Below, piece after piece: positions 9,191 through 20,561 of a stretch of DNA of 64,000 bases. Source of the DNA: Orientallactaga sibirica (lineage: Eukaryota > Chordata > Mammalia > Rodentia > Dipodidae); NCBI GenBank assembly GCA_036365145.1, contig JAEOAD010000015.1, positions 6,689,501 to 6,753,500 of the forward strand, in the 5' to 3' direction. Positions within the stretch are counted from its first letter, which is position 1; every line of letters begins with the position of its first letter. Under the pieces are notes generated by a model. It was not told the origin of the DNA, did not search any database, and saw only the letters and a list, made by a program, of their open reading frames with translations. The position numbers were made by a program, and so were the translations under genes.

Positions 9191-9770
9191 CCTTTTTCCC
9201 AGTGTACAGTTACCCTAGCAAAAGGCTGCAGGTCCCTCTGAGGAAGGATAGGATTAAGCTTAATACTGAAACTTTTCAGGATTGTGGGAAGGTCCTTCAT
9301 CAAGGGGACCTGGCCATCCCTTTAGTCAAGGGGCTCAGGATATGTAAACTGGCTCAAGTCTGGAAACTGGTTAAGAGGCCTTGATTCTCTGTTGCTATAA
9401 TTTAGAGTGGACTTTTGGTCCTTTGCTCTGGAACTTTTCTGCTTATACAGATCAAGCAGGAACTTAGTAGGCTTTTTATGTATTTCACTTCTGGGAACAC
9501 TGTGATTAATCAGCTAGTACTAAAGGTCTACATGAGTCATACAGTTACGAGCATTGTTTTGCCTGCACTGTCCATTAAGGTAAACATGCTCACCTTACCT
9601 TTTGGCAATTCAGTGATGATACTTGTCCCTTGTTACCACAATATCCAGTTAGACCCATTGCGTCTAAGTCACCTAATGCGGCAACTGTGGTTCCCACTGT
9701 GATGTCTTCTTTACATATTATGGCAACTACTGGCAACTTTAAGTGTGCTGGGGCTCCCTTCACAAATCTG

Positions 9771-10019
9771 TTTTTTTTTTTTTTTTTAAAATTTTATTAT
9801 TTATTTATTTATTTGAGAGAGAGAGAGAGAGAGATACAGAACTAGGCAGGCAGAGAGAGAGAGAATGGGTGCGCCAGGGCCTCCAGCCACTGCAAACGAA
9901 CTCCAGATGCATGTACCCCTTTGTGCATCTGGCTTACGTGGGTCCTGGAGAATCGAGCCTCGAACCAGGGTCCTTAGGCTTCATAGGCAAGCGTTTAACC
10001 GCTAAGCCATCTCTCCAGC
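9771..10019 (-). repeat. Dip-like SINE inside ERV-L
   Basis: Young-looking copy with intact A box complement and a target-site duplication acaaatctgttt on both sides (about 9762 and 10020). Confidence 0.9.
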
Positions 10020-10489
10020 CACAAATCTGTTTCTTATAGTCTTAGTGAAGGGCACATCTTTTGGACGCTCCCATTGTGGGGGTAAAGGTGAGTTTACATG
10101 GTAAATCCACTCCAGCATTCCAAGTTCTCTGAGCCTTTTAATCCCTTCATCAACATTAATCCAAGGGATATCAGGCAGCTCAAGCTCATTCACAGTAGGC
10201 CATCTTTGGAGCCATACTGCAGCCAACCAATCAAATAAACTCTTGGCACCTCTTCCACCTGCATGAGCTACAGTGTTAAATCTAAAATACCTGCTCAGTG
10301 GGCCTATTTCAATAATTCAGCCTGATCTAATCTTATATTCCTTCTGCCATCATTCCACACCCTTAAAATCCATTCCCACACATATTCTCTATGCTTCTGC
10401 CTGTACAAGTTAGAAAGCTCCTGAAGTTCTTTAGGGGTGTATTTTACTTCCTCTTGAGTCACGCTTTCTAACCTCTCCGTTAGAGGCAT
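10020..10489 (-). pseudogene. ERV-L gag-like remnant, continued
   Basis: Two open pieces (10489-10304 and 10226-about 10020) separated by a frame break. The first has a capsid-like LYRQKHREYVWEWILRVW segment. It ends where a Dip-like SINE has inserted. Confidence 0.65.
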
Positions 10490-10701
10490 GCCTAGCCTTA
10501 AGCCTTGTTATATGCCCAGAGGCAAAGATGGATGGGCACTGAGAAGCACCTCCTGCAGGGAAGGTCATTGCTGCTTCTCAGACAAAGAAGAAGTGATTCC
10601 CTCAGGCAAGTGTGGAGAGGGCAATACTTCATGGGTTGGGGATACAACTGCCCCTAAAGGAGGGGAAGTCACATCCTCATGCAAAATAAGTTCTTCAGAA
10701 T

Positions 10702-11304
10702 CTAGAGTTTAGTGTCCTCAGATTCTTCAGGGTCTTCCCACACATGCCCATCCCAAGTCATAGGATCCCATTCTTTTCCAGTCAGTGCCCTCACTTTAAC
10801 TTCTGATAGCCTGTGAGGCTGGGAATTGAGCATACATTGCAAGTTAGCCAATCTTACAATGAGAGCTTGGGTTTGGTTTTCTGAAATTTGAGCCCTGTTC
10901 TGGCTAGAGAAGAGACTCCCCTCCAGGGAACCCTTAGAAACCTTCAGATCATGTTTTTGGGTCTTAAGCTTGGAAATTTTCTTTCTGAGCTTCTGCTTTT
11001 CTCCCAATAGTTTATCCAGAGATGCTAGAAGTAACCAACCAGCATCATCATTTTTCTTACTTTTCCACAAATATTCAAAAGTTCTACATACAGAGCCACT
11101 AAATTCCTTGCTCTTCACAAGATATGACCCAGGATCACCAAATACGTGTATCTCATGGAGTTCTTTAAATAGTGCACACCATGGATTATTAGTGCCCTCC
11201 TTATTACCAGTAAATGTTCTCTCCTTATTACCAGTAGAGCCTTTAGTGGCATTGAACTTGGAGAACCAACTCCAGAGAGCATCAAGCCCACTAGGGAAAT
11301 CCAT
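10702..11304 (-). pseudogene. ERV-L gag-like ORF fragment
   Basis: A 200-codon open stretch whose first ATG lies 25 bp after the primer-binding site. It starts MDFPSGLDALWSWFSKF and contains a lysine/leucine-rich coiled-coil segment near residues 95-160. Position right after the PBS and ahead of protease/RT identifies it as gag. Further gag-like pieces in other frames lie at 10489-10304 and 10226-10020, so the gene is broken. Confidence 0.75.
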
Positions 11305-11348
11305 TCTTATAATTCTGTTTCTCTAGAACCACTTCTGGTACCACAATC

Positions 11349-11828
11349 TGTATTAGTCAGAGTTCTCTAGAGGAACAGAATGGATAGAATGAATTGTATT
11401 AAAAGGGAACTTATTGGATTAGCTTACAACAGTCCAGCAATATCAGGTTGCAGGCCTAAGAGTCAAGGAACTCGGTAGCTGCTCATTCCACAAGGCTGGA
11501 TGCCTCAGCAGTCTCAATCTGGCACTGAAGGCCTGGAGGCGTCCTGGAGAGATGCTGCTCTTCAGTCCACGCTGGAAAGCAGCAAGCACCAAGCAGAGAA
11601 CAGCAAGCAGCACCTTCAGCCAGGTGGGAGGGGGTACTTTCCTTCCCAGAGCTGCTTTTTATAAAGCACCCCTTCTGACAGGGGCCGCCCACTCTGGGGG
11701 AGGGGCTCACCCTGGGAGAAGGATTCTTCCTTAGTTAATCCTTCCTAGAAGCAACCTCAGAGACCCACTTATGAGGAATGTCTGTGGATTCCTAAACAGA
11801 TCAAGTTGACACAAACTTAACCATCACA
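11349..11828 (-). mobile_element. ERV-L (MLT2-like) LTR
   Basis: 480 bp, reading TGTGATGGTTAAGTTTGTGT to TTCTCTAGAGAACTCTGACTAATACA in two conserved ends on the - strand. These match the TGTGATGGTTAA..ACTAATACA layout of MLT2/ERV-L LTRs. A TATA-like CTTTATAAAAAG lies at 11666-11655. L1 ORF1 sequence resumes immediately at 11829-11832. Confidence 0.85.
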
Positions 11829-12079
11829 CTAACTGCTTTCAATATTTTTTCTTTGGTTTGTACATTTAGTGATTTAATTATAACATGACAAGGAGAGGTT
11901 CTTTCCATGTTTTGTCTGGTGTTTTAAAACCTTATATCTGCATTGGCATTTCTTTCCCAATTTGGGGAAAATTTTCTTCTATGATTTTGTTGAAAATGCC
12001 TACTATGCCTCTGGATTGAAATTCTTCTCCTTCTACTATACCCTGAATTCTTTTCTTTTTCAATACTTAATTTCTTTTT

Positions 12080-12319
12080 CTTAAAGATTTTATTTTTATT
12101 TATTTACTTATTAGAGACAGAGAAAGGGGGGAGAGAGAGAGAAAGAGAGAGAGGGGGAGAGAATGGGCACACCAGGGCCTGCAGCCACTGCATATGAACG
12201 CCAGATGCATGTGCCCCCTTGTGCATCTGGCTTACGTGGGTACTGGAGAATCGAGCCTTGAACCGGGGTCCTTAGGCTTCACAGGCAAGCGCTTAACCAC
12301 TAAGCCATCTCTCCAGCCC
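12080..12319 (-). repeat. Dip-like SINE inside L1 ORF1
   Basis: Flanked by taccctgaattctt and taccttgaattctt, a 14-bp target duplication. Confidence 0.9.
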
Positions 12320-12637
12320 TACCTTGAATTCTTATGTTTGATGTTTTCACAGTGTCTGGGATATCTTGAAATTCCCATTCATTCCTTCCTATTAGCTTGT
12401 TTTTCTCTTTGTTGGACTGTATTGGGTCTGCCACTTGTTCTTCTAGTTTAGATAGATATTCTGTTCTCTCCTTCATCCATTCTGCTGGTGAGACTTTCCA
12501 TAGTTTTTTATTTACTGACTATTCTTCAGAGCTAGAATTTCAGCCTGGTTTTTCTTCAGTACTTCTGTTTCCTTACTCATATTTTCTAATGACCTCCTTA
12601 TTTCATTAAGCTGGTTTCTTGTGTTCTCTTTCAGGAG

Positions 12638-12677
<40 letters not shown>

Positions 12678-12848
12678 CTCTACTGTGTATGTCAGGATAA
12701 ATGGTGAAATATAGGCTGAATGTCAGACTCATTTTACTCCCTTCCCTTATCTCTTTTACATGGGATCCCATGTGAAAGAATAGCCTTCGGGAATTTCTAA
12801 GTAGTAGCTTTAAGCTGGTGCTCTCAGCTATTAGTGTTTTAAATCACA

Positions 12849-12990
12849 AAGGCTGCTGGTATGTGGTTGGTGGCAGTGATGGTGTTGGGTGGTTTTTGGA
12901 GGTGATGTGGGCTGTGGTACTGTATGTTTGTTGGCGGTGATATGAGCTGTGGTACTGTGTGGTTGTTGGCAGTGATATGAGCAGTGTTAA
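12849..12990. repeat. Short 35-bp tandem repeat
   Basis: Two clear 35-bp units start at 12914 and 12949 (gtggtactgt..gatatgag), with degenerate units before and after rich in ggtggtt and ggcagtgat. Confidence 0.75.
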
Positions 12991-13617
12991 TGTGAGCTAT
13001 GCTTTTGTTCCATTTGTGCTAGCTTCTGGTTCTTTAAGTTCTTAAGCTTTAGTTTCCTCATTTGTATCGGAGGTATAATGATAGTATTCTTTGTTTGGGT
13101 GGTTATACGGTTTAAATGAGAAAGTATATTTTGTTGAGTCTTATGAAATTGCCTTTTTCATATGGTTCAACCTAAATATGTTAAGCCTTTAGCATAATGC
13201 CATGGTAAGCATTCTGTAAAGGTTATCTGTTGGCATTTATACCCTTTTTGTCATCATTATTTAAATTGTAGTTTCAAGTTTCCTAAATTGGTTCCTTAGT
13301 AGGTCCCTACATTTTTGCTCAAGAATGACCTCTTACACTTTGTGCTTACTGTATTTCCTGGTATTTTGGAAGAAACCTGTGAACTATGAAAGTGAGCTTG
13401 AGTGCTTGGAGGAATCCACTTAAGAAAATCAATACAGACCCCCTGTAGGTTATTTTATTAAAACTTCATTGATATAAATACTACTTTTAAGGAAGAAGCA
13501 ATGGTTTCTGGTACAATAATACCTTTATTGTAGAATGCAATTGTATAACTAGAGAATATGGCTGTATTTCATAGGTATAGTCAACATGATATACTTGGAA
13601 TTTTGTTCCTTCACTCT

Positions 13618-13756
13618 TTTTTAAAAATTATTCTTATTTCAGAGAGAGAGAGAGAGAATGAGAATAGGTACACTAGGGCTTTTAGCTACTGCAATCAACC
13701 CTGGGTTTGTAGGCTTTGCAGATAAGCACCTTAACTTATAAGTCATCTCTCCAGCT
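13618..13756 (-). repeat. Dip-like SINE, internally deleted
   Basis: Body shortened between gctactgcaa and tcaaccctgggt. Confidence 0.7.
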
Positions 13757-13786
13757 GTCTGTCACTCTTTTAAAGATAGTTACAGA

Positions 13787-14016
13787 GGGCTGGAGAGATT
13801 GCCTGGTGGTTACGGTGCATGCCTGTGAAGCCTAAAGACCCTGGTTCAATTCTCCAGGTCCCATGTAAGCCACATGCACATGGTAGCACATGCATCTGGA
13901 GTTCGTTTGCAGTGGCTAGAGGTCCTGGCATGCCCATTCTCACTCTTTCTCTCTTCCTCTCTTCCTCTCTCTCTCTGTCTCAAATAAATAAAAATAAACT
14001 TAAAAAAAGATAAATA
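13787..14016 (+). repeat. Dip-like SINE
   Basis: agggctggagagattgcctg to a (CT)n run and aaataaataaaaataaac. Confidence 0.88.
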
Positions 14017-14019
14017 TAG

Positions 14020-14265
14020 AGAGCTGGAGAGATGGCTTAGCGGTTAAGGTGCTTGACTTTGAAGTCTAAGAACTCATGTTTGACTCTGCAGGTCCCACAT
14101 TAGCCAGATGCACAGTGACACAAGCAGGCAAGGTTGCACATGCGCACAAGGAGGTGCACATGTCTGGAGTTAAATTGTAGTTTCTGGGGGCCCTGGCATG
14201 CCAATTCTTTTTCTCTCTCTCTTTCTCATAAAAGGGGGGGGGAGGTAGTCTGTTGGGCTTGCCTC
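14020..14265 (+). repeat. Dip-like SINE, variant with extra middle segment
   Basis: Contains ggttgcacatgcgcacaagg, an insert seen also at 48806; perfect A box tggcttagcgg. Confidence 0.85.
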
Positions 14266-14324
14266 AAAAAAAAAATGAAAAAATACAGAGAGTGATATAT
14301 TCAAATCATTATTTCAGTCGTGTT

Positions 14325-14484
14325 TGTTTTGTTTTGTTTTGTTTTTCGAGGTAGGGTCTCACTCTAGCTCAGGCTGACCTGGAATTTACTATGTAGTCTC
14401 AGGGTGGCCTTGAACTCATGGCGATCCTCCTACCTCTGCCCCCTGAGTACTGGGATTAAAGGTGTGCGCCACCACGCCCGGCTT
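14325..14484 (-). repeat. B1-type SINE
   Basis: Target duplication tttcagtcgtgttt on both sides; ends caccacgcccggc. Confidence 0.92.
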
Positions 14485-14710
14485 TCAGTCGTGTTTCTTT
14501 CCCCCAATATCTTTAGAAACAAGGGACCTAATTTTTTTTTTAAGCAGCAGAACCACTTGTTATGTACCAGAAAAACAACCTTAGGGTCTGTTGTGTAACA
14601 AGTGGAAATTACATGAATGCTATATTACTTTTACAATCTCCCATGAGTATTTGAAAGCTTACAGTGTTGTGTTTTGCAGAACACTTGGCCATTTGGGGGG
14701 GGGGACAGCT

Positions 14711-14850
14711 TATGGGTGCTATGGCATACACCTTTAATTCCAGCACTTAGGAGGCAGAGGTAGAAGAATCACTTTGAGTTTGAGGTCAGCTTGGCACTAC
14801 AGAGTGAGTTCCAGGTGAGACTTTGCCTCAAAAAAAAAAAAAAAAAAAAA
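14711..14850 (+). repeat. B1-type SINE
   Basis: acctttaattccagcactta to a long A-run. Confidence 0.85.
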
Positions 14851-14940
14851 TGTAGCTGATGTGGAGACGATAAAAGCCCAAATTTTGGAAGTGAAATATA
14901 TTGTCTGAGTTTACCTATATTTTCTCTCCTTTTAAACTGT

Positions 14941-15086
14941 TTTTTTTTTCCAGGTACGTTCTCACTGTAGCTCAGGCTGACTTGGAATTCACTGTGTGGC
15001 CTCAGGGTGGTCTCAAACTCATGCTGATCCTCCTACCTTTGCCTCTCAAGTGCTGGCATTAAAGGTATGCACCACCATACCCAGCT
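14941..15086 (-). repeat. B1-type SINE
   Basis: tctcactgtagctcaggctg to ccaccatacccagc. Confidence 0.88.
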
Positions 15087-15140
15087 CCTCTTATTCTCTC
15101 TCTTGAGGAAGATATAGACAGAAATTAAATATGAAATGAT

Positions 15141-15339
15141 GGGGCTGGAGAGATGGCTTAGTGGTCGAGGTGCTTGCCTATGAAGCCTAAGGACCCAGGT
15201 TCTACTCTCCATAACCCCATATAAGCCAGACGCACAAGGTCATGCATGCACACAAGGTGGTACAGGTATCTGGAGTTTGATTGCATTGGCTAGAGGCCCT
15301 GGCATACTAATTCTACCCCTATCTCTCATAATTTTTGTT
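15141..15339 (+). repeat. Dip-like SINE
   Basis: ggggctggagagatggctta; short degenerate tail. Confidence 0.86.
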
Positions 15340-15371
15340 AAACGACATTGTGAGAAATTTAACTTCTAGTT

Positions 15372-15569
15372 TTTATTTATTTGAGAGAGAGAAAGAAAGA
15401 GGGAGAGACACAGAGAGAGAATGGGCCCGCCAGGGCCTTGAGCTGCTGCAAACTCCAGATGCATGCACCACTTTGTGCATCTGGCTTATGTGGGTACTGG
15501 GAAATCAAACCTGGGTCCTTTGGCTTTGCAGGCAAGTACCTTTAACCACTAAGCCATCTCTCCAGCCCC
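15372..15569 (-). repeat. Dip-like SINE
   Basis: Target duplication taacttctagttttt before and after (about 15359 and 15570). Confidence 0.92.
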
Positions 15570-15687
15570 CTAACTTCTAGTTTTTAAATGTGATAGATAT
15601 CAGACATTTGATCCTAATGATTATGTTACACATGATTTATTACATTTGAATGCTCACAGTTTTGGTCTTTAAGTTCATCCTTCCTAT

Positions 15688-16355
15688 TGTAGACAGCTTC
15701 ACATTGCTGGGATGACCTTCCAAACAGACATAGTTTATTGAAGTGTTGTATTCAGATTTGCATTGCTGGTAGAAAACACCCAACTAAGAGCAGCTTGTGG
15801 AGGGAGGGGAAGGCTTATTTTGAGGCAAAGCTCCATGATGGCAGGGGGAAATGATGGCATGAGCAGAGGGTGGACATCACCTCCTCACCCATATCAGGTG
15901 GACAACAGTGACATGAGAGTGTACCAAATACAGATAAGGGGAAACTGGGTATACTATCTAGAAGCCCACTCCCAACAATACATTTCCTCTAGGAGGCTTT
16001 AATTCCCAAATCTCCATCAGCTGGGAACCTAGCATCAGAACACCTAAGTTTATGGGGGACACCTGAATCAAACCAACACAGGAAGGAATGGGATTATTTG
16101 AAGCTTACATATCCAGAGGAAGTTCCATAGTGGCAAAAAAGGCTGGCCCCCTTTCATAGATCCTAGTAGAGCGACATAACCACATAGCCAGCACCACAGG
16201 CAAGAGCAAAACTGGCAGCCAAACAGCAGGGAACCCAGGCAGAGCTCAAGCACTCTACGTACCTTCGGGCTAGAAATCAGATCCATCTCCAGTAACACCT
16301 CTTCCAGCGAGTGGCTGGAAGCCCCAGTCTATTGGGGGACATTCAAACTACCACA
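15688..16355 (-). mobile_element. MaLR LTR (ORR1/MT-like), interrupted by another LTR
   Basis: Outer LTR parts at 15688-15743 and 16081-16355 match the LTR at 61880. The ends are TGTAGACAG and ACTACCACA. Confidence 0.8.
15744..16080 (-). mobile_element. ORR1-like solo LTR nested in a MaLR LTR
   Basis: 337 bp from TGTTGTATTCAG to CCAACACA. Internal gatggcagggggaaatgatg and caaatctccatcagctggga are typical of rodent ORR1/MT-type LTRs. Flanked by 5-bp tgaag/ggaag, an imperfect target-site duplication. Confidence 0.8.
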
Positions 16356-16529
16356 TTTCCTTTGCATCCAGGCACATTCTTATACTTGTGATCACTGGCC
16401 CAATTGAGCCCAAAAATCCTGCATTGATTTCATCCCTAATCTTGCAGCCTTCACAGAATCTTATAATTTTGTACAATTGCATGGGGTTATCCCCAGTTTC
16501 ACCTAAGCTTTTGACCTTTCTATTGTGTA

Positions 16530-16716
16530 TTTTTTTTTTTTGTTTGTTGTTTGTTTTGGTTTTGGTTTTGGTTTTCTGAGGGAGGGTCTCACTCTAGCTC
16601 AGGCTGATCTGGAATTCACTCTGTAGTCTCCGTCCGGCCTTGAACTCTTAGCAGTCCTCCTACCTCTGCCTCCCAAGTGCTTGGGATTAAAGGTGTGTAC
16701 CACCACAGCCGGCTTT
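16530..16716 (-). repeat. B1-type SINE
   Basis: (GTTTT)n tail; ends caccacagccggc. Confidence 0.88.
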
Positions 16717-16965
16717 TGGGCTTTCTATAGTCTACTCGATATATTTCCAGATTTATTTGCTATAGTGTACTTGTGGGTTCCAGGCTGCAACCACACTCAT
16801 TCATATTTCTCTTAGTGTTTATTGATATCATGTACTAATTACAGAGTTGGGTGCTTGAATATAGTGACACTTCTTGCTCCTAGAAACAGAGGTAACATAT
16901 ATCAGTATTATGACAGATCTGTAATTATAAGTACTTTGTATCAGGTATTGAACTACAGTCTATTA

Positions 16966-17326
16966 TATTAGTCTGCTTGGGCTGCCATAATAAAATATGG
17001 TCTGAACAACAGAAGTATGTTTTCTCAGTTCTGGAGGCCAATCAGTTCAAAATGAAGATGTCAGCAGGTTTGGTTTCTCCTGAGACCTCTTTTATCTTAC
17101 AGATGGCTTCATTCTTGTTGCCTTTTTGTTTTTATGCTTGAGTGTTTCTGATGTGTCCAGATTTCTTCTTATGAGGACACCAGACAAATTGAATGACAAC
17201 CCACCCTCATTTATCATAGTTACCTTTTTAAAAGAGTAATTTCTAAATAATCACATTCTGAAGTAATGAGTTTTGTTAAGGCTTCAATGTATGAATTTTG
17301 AGAGAATACAATTCAGCTTATAACAA
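16966..17326 (-). mobile_element. MLT1-like MaLR LTR
   Basis: Plus strand reads ttagtctgcttgggctgcca, cagttctggaggcca and acaattcagcttataaca. These are the conserved parts of an MLT1-type LTR in reverse. Old, with many substitutions. Confidence 0.75.
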
Positions 17327-17329
17327 TGA

Positions 17330-17930
17330 TGTATAACACCACCCCTACTGTCTAGAAATATGTCTTGAGATAGTAATAGATAATAATGTAGTTTGATATG
17401 GTCTAAATTACAAATATGAACAAAGGTTGAGTAGTACATAGAGAAGACATCACTAGGAAATGATCATTAGGTATAATTTCCTTCTAACATGAAAATTCTG
17501 AAATCCAAATCCAGAACTGTTCACCCAATGGCACAATCTAAATGTGTTCTTGTAGATGTTGTAAAGCAGCTGAGACACTAGTGCCATTATCAGGAATGTA
17601 TATACAACATTCAACCCTGATAAGAGCATACATACCACCCCAAAAAAACTGCTGCTTTTAGGGTCAGTAAAACTAGTCTCAATCTGAACTGATTGGGGTA
17701 ATGAGAAAGAAGACACAGATAACCGATAAAAGGAATAAGGGAAGTCACATTCCTCTACAGACACTAAAAGGACAATCAGAATCATATGAACAACTTTATG
17801 CCAATATATTTGTCACTTTAAGTAAACTGTATAAATTCTTTGGAAGTCAAAAATATCTAAGCTCTCAAAAAAAGAAATGGATCTGTAAAATAATTCTTGA
17901 TCTTATTGGTTTTAAAAAATTATTTATTTT
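17330..17930. other. Unclassified segment with a 110-codon chance ORF
   Basis: A - strand open frame (17785-17453) has hydrophobic stretches but no domain, no upstream exon signal and no relative I know. The + strand around 17700-17900 faintly resembles L1-type coding text. Probably decayed repeat. Confidence 0.3.
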
Positions 17931-18022
17931 TAATTTTTTAAAAGTATTTATTTGAAGGAGAGAAAAAGAGGGAGGGAGAGTGGGGGAGGGAGGAAGGGAG
18001 GAAGAAAATGGGTGTGCCAGGG
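17930..18022 (-). repeat. Dip-like SINE, truncated
   Basis: Only tail and tgccagggc remain; abuts the broken end of L1 copy B. Confidence 0.65.
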
Positions 18023-18395
18023 CACATTGAAAGGATGTTGGAATTTGTCAAATGCCTTTTCTGCATCTATTGAGATGATCTTGTGATTTTTGTCTTTTAA
18101 TACATTTATATGGTGTATTACACTTATCAGCTTGCATATATTGAATCATCTCTGCATCTCTGGGATAAAACCTATGTGGTTAGGGTGAACGATCTTTCTG
18201 ATAAGTTCTTTTATTCTGTTTGCAAATATTTTGTTGAGAATTTTTGCATCTATGTTCATGGGAGAGATTGGTCTGTAAATGTTTTTCTTTCTATCTTTGT
18301 CTGGTTTTGATATCAGGGTAATGCTAGCTTCATAAAGAAATTTGGTAATATTCCTTTCTTTTCTATTTCATGGAAAAGTTTGAGAAGCATTGGTG

Positions 18396-18632
18396 TTAGT
18401 TCTTCCATGAAGATTTAATAAAATTCACCTGTGAATCCATCTGAGCCTGCACGTTTTTCAGTTGGAAGATTTTTTTTTTTAATTGTAACTGCTTCATGCT
18501 TGTCTTAGGTCTGTTTAAATGGTTTATTTCATCTTGATTTAATTTTGGTTGGTCATATAAATCAATGAGATCATCCATTTCTTTCAGATTTTCATACTTA
18601 GTGGAGTGTATGGTCTTAAAGTATGTCCTCAT
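18396..18632 (-). pseudogene. L1 ORF2 RT-region fragment
   Basis: Reads MRTYFKTIHSTKYENLKEMD and YDQPKLNQDEINHLNRP, the conserved segment just before the L1 RT core. The downstream 18361-18023 sequence continues into RT. Confidence 0.8.
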
Positions 18633-18924
18633 GATTTTTTAAATTTCTTTGGTATCTGTTGTCATGGTGCCTTTTTAATCTCTAATTTTATTAATTTTTG
18701 TCTCTTCTCTCTTCTGGTCAGAATTACTAAGGGTTTATCAATCTTATTTATCATTTCAAAGAACCAACTCCTTGTTTGTTTCATTGATTCTTTGTATTTT
18801 TTGTTTGTATTTCATTAATTTCTGTGTAATTTTATTATTTCTTCCCATTTACTGATTTTTGGTTTGCCTTTTTTTTCTTTTTCCAAGGCCTTAAGTTAAA
18901 ACATTAAGTTGTTTACTTCTTTTT

Positions 18925-19077
18925 CTTTTTGGTTTTTTGAGGTAGAGTCTCACTCTGGCCCAGGCTGACCTGGAATTAACTATGTAGTATCAGTGTGGCC
19001 TTGAACTCATGGCAATCCTCCTACCTCTGCCTCCTGAGTGCTGGGATTAAAGGTGTGTGCTGCCACCACGCCCGGCT
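18925..19077 (-). repeat. B1-type SINE
   Basis: cctgagtgctgggattaaag to ccaccacgcccggc, inside L1 copy B. Confidence 0.9.
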
Positions 19078-19119
19078 CTTTCTAATTTCTTTCTTTCTTT
19101 TTTCTTTCTTTCGTTCTTT

Positions 19120-19361
19120 ATTTTTTTTTGGAGAGAGAGACAGAGAGGGAGAAAGGGAGAGGAAGACAGATAGAGATGGGCGCGCCAGCAGCGTCTCACC
19201 TGCTGTGAACGAAATCCAGATGTGTGCGCCCCCTTGTCGTCAAGTGCGTCATTGCGCCCTTGTGTCACTGCATCTGGCTAAATGTGGGACCTGGAGATTG
19301 GAACCGGCGTTCTTAGGCTTACGAGGCAGGCGCCTTAACCGCTAAGCCATCTCTCCAGCCC
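19120..19361 (-). repeat. Long Dip-like SINE subfamily, CTCF-like motif
   Basis: gcgcccccttgtcg at 19226-19239 (one change from the other copies). Target duplication ctctttctaatttctt before (19077) and after (19362). Single B box. Confidence 0.9.
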
Positions 19362-19373
19362 TCTTTCTAATTT

Positions 19374-20220
19374 CTTAATACAGGCATTTAAAGCTACAAA
19401 TTTCCTGCTTAGGACTGCCTTCATTTCCCAAAGGTTTTGATATGTTGTGTTCTCATTATCAGTTGATTCTATGACTTTATTTCAGTCTTGATTTCTTCAT
19501 TGACCCATTCATCATTTAGTAATTTACTGTTTCGTTTCCATGATTTTTTGTATGTTCTATAGCTTTTCTTATTGATTTGTAGTGTAATCCTATTGTTTTC
19601 AGATTGAGTGCAAGAAATTATTTCAGTTTTCCTGTTAAGATTTGTTTTGTGTCCTAATATATTGTTTATTTTAGAGGATGTTCTGTGTGCTGCTGAAATG
19701 AATGTGTATTCTGCAGGATTTGGGTGGAATGTTCTGTAGATATATAGTAGGTCTATTTGTTGTATGAGCTTATTTAATCCAGATGCTTTTCTGTTTATTT
19801 TTTGTCAGGATGACCTGTCAATTGATGACAGTTATGTTTGGTGTTATCTGTGACTTAAGTCTAATTATGTTTGTTAGATGAATTTGGGAGCTCTATCATT
19901 AGGTGCATATATGTTTAGAATGGTAATGTCTTCCCTTTGGAGTGTTCCTTTAATCAATATAAAGTGACCTTCTTTATCTTTCCTAACTAATGTTGGTTTG
20001 AAGTCTGTCCTGTCAGATACTAGGATAGCAACACTTGCTTGTTTTCTAAGTCCATTTACTTGAAATACCATTTTCCATCCTTTTATCCTAAGATAGTGTC
20101 CATTTTTTTATGGACAGGTGAGCATCTTGGAGACAACAAATAATGGGGTCCTGTTTGTATCCTGTCTGCATGCCTATGTCTTGATTGGGGCATTGAGGCT
20201 GTTGATTTATTCTTGCTATT
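19374..20220 (-). pseudogene. L1 ORF2 endonuclease region, broken
   Basis: An open piece at 20071-19874 and flanking frames match the copy A endonuclease stretch at the nucleotide level (for example the aatataaagtgaccttctttatctttcc run in both). Many indels. Confidence 0.75.
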
Positions 20221-20561
20221 CTTCTTGTTTTGTAGTTCTTCCTGTTTTTTTTTTTTTTACTCTCTTGTATTAACTATTGTTTGAGTATGGATTATTTTTT
20301 CCTGTTTCCTTATGTGTATGCTTTTCTTTCCCTTCAGCAAAAAGGATATCTTCAAGTATTTTCTGTAATGCTGGTTTAGTGTTTTTATGTATTCCTTTAG
20401 TCTGTTTTTGTTGTGGAATGTTCTTATTTCTTCATCAGTGTGGATGGATAGCAGGATTGCAGGATAAAGTAATCTTGGTTGACAGGTATTTACTTTCAGA
20501 ACTTGTAATGCATCATTCCAAGCCCTTCTGGCTTTTAAAGTTTGTGTTGAGTAATCTGCTG

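Larger units (their letters stand above)
8604..11828 (-). mobile_element. ERV-L type endogenous retrovirus, partial, antisense
   Basis: On the - strand the order is LTR (11828-11349), a 5-nt gap, primer-binding site (11343-11329), gag-like ORF, protease and the start of reverse transcriptase, ending abruptly near 8625. The PBS begins TGGTACCAGAAGTGG, close to the complement of a tRNA-Leu 3' end, which defines ERV-L. Frameshifts, stops and a SINE (9771-10019) break it. RNase H, integrase, dUTPase, env and a matching 3' LTR are absent. Confidence 0.85.

Noticed and set aside
17453..17785. 110-codon - strand ORF with hydrophobic stretches
   Set aside because: No recognisable homologue, exon signals or promoter; likely random in AT-rich DNA.
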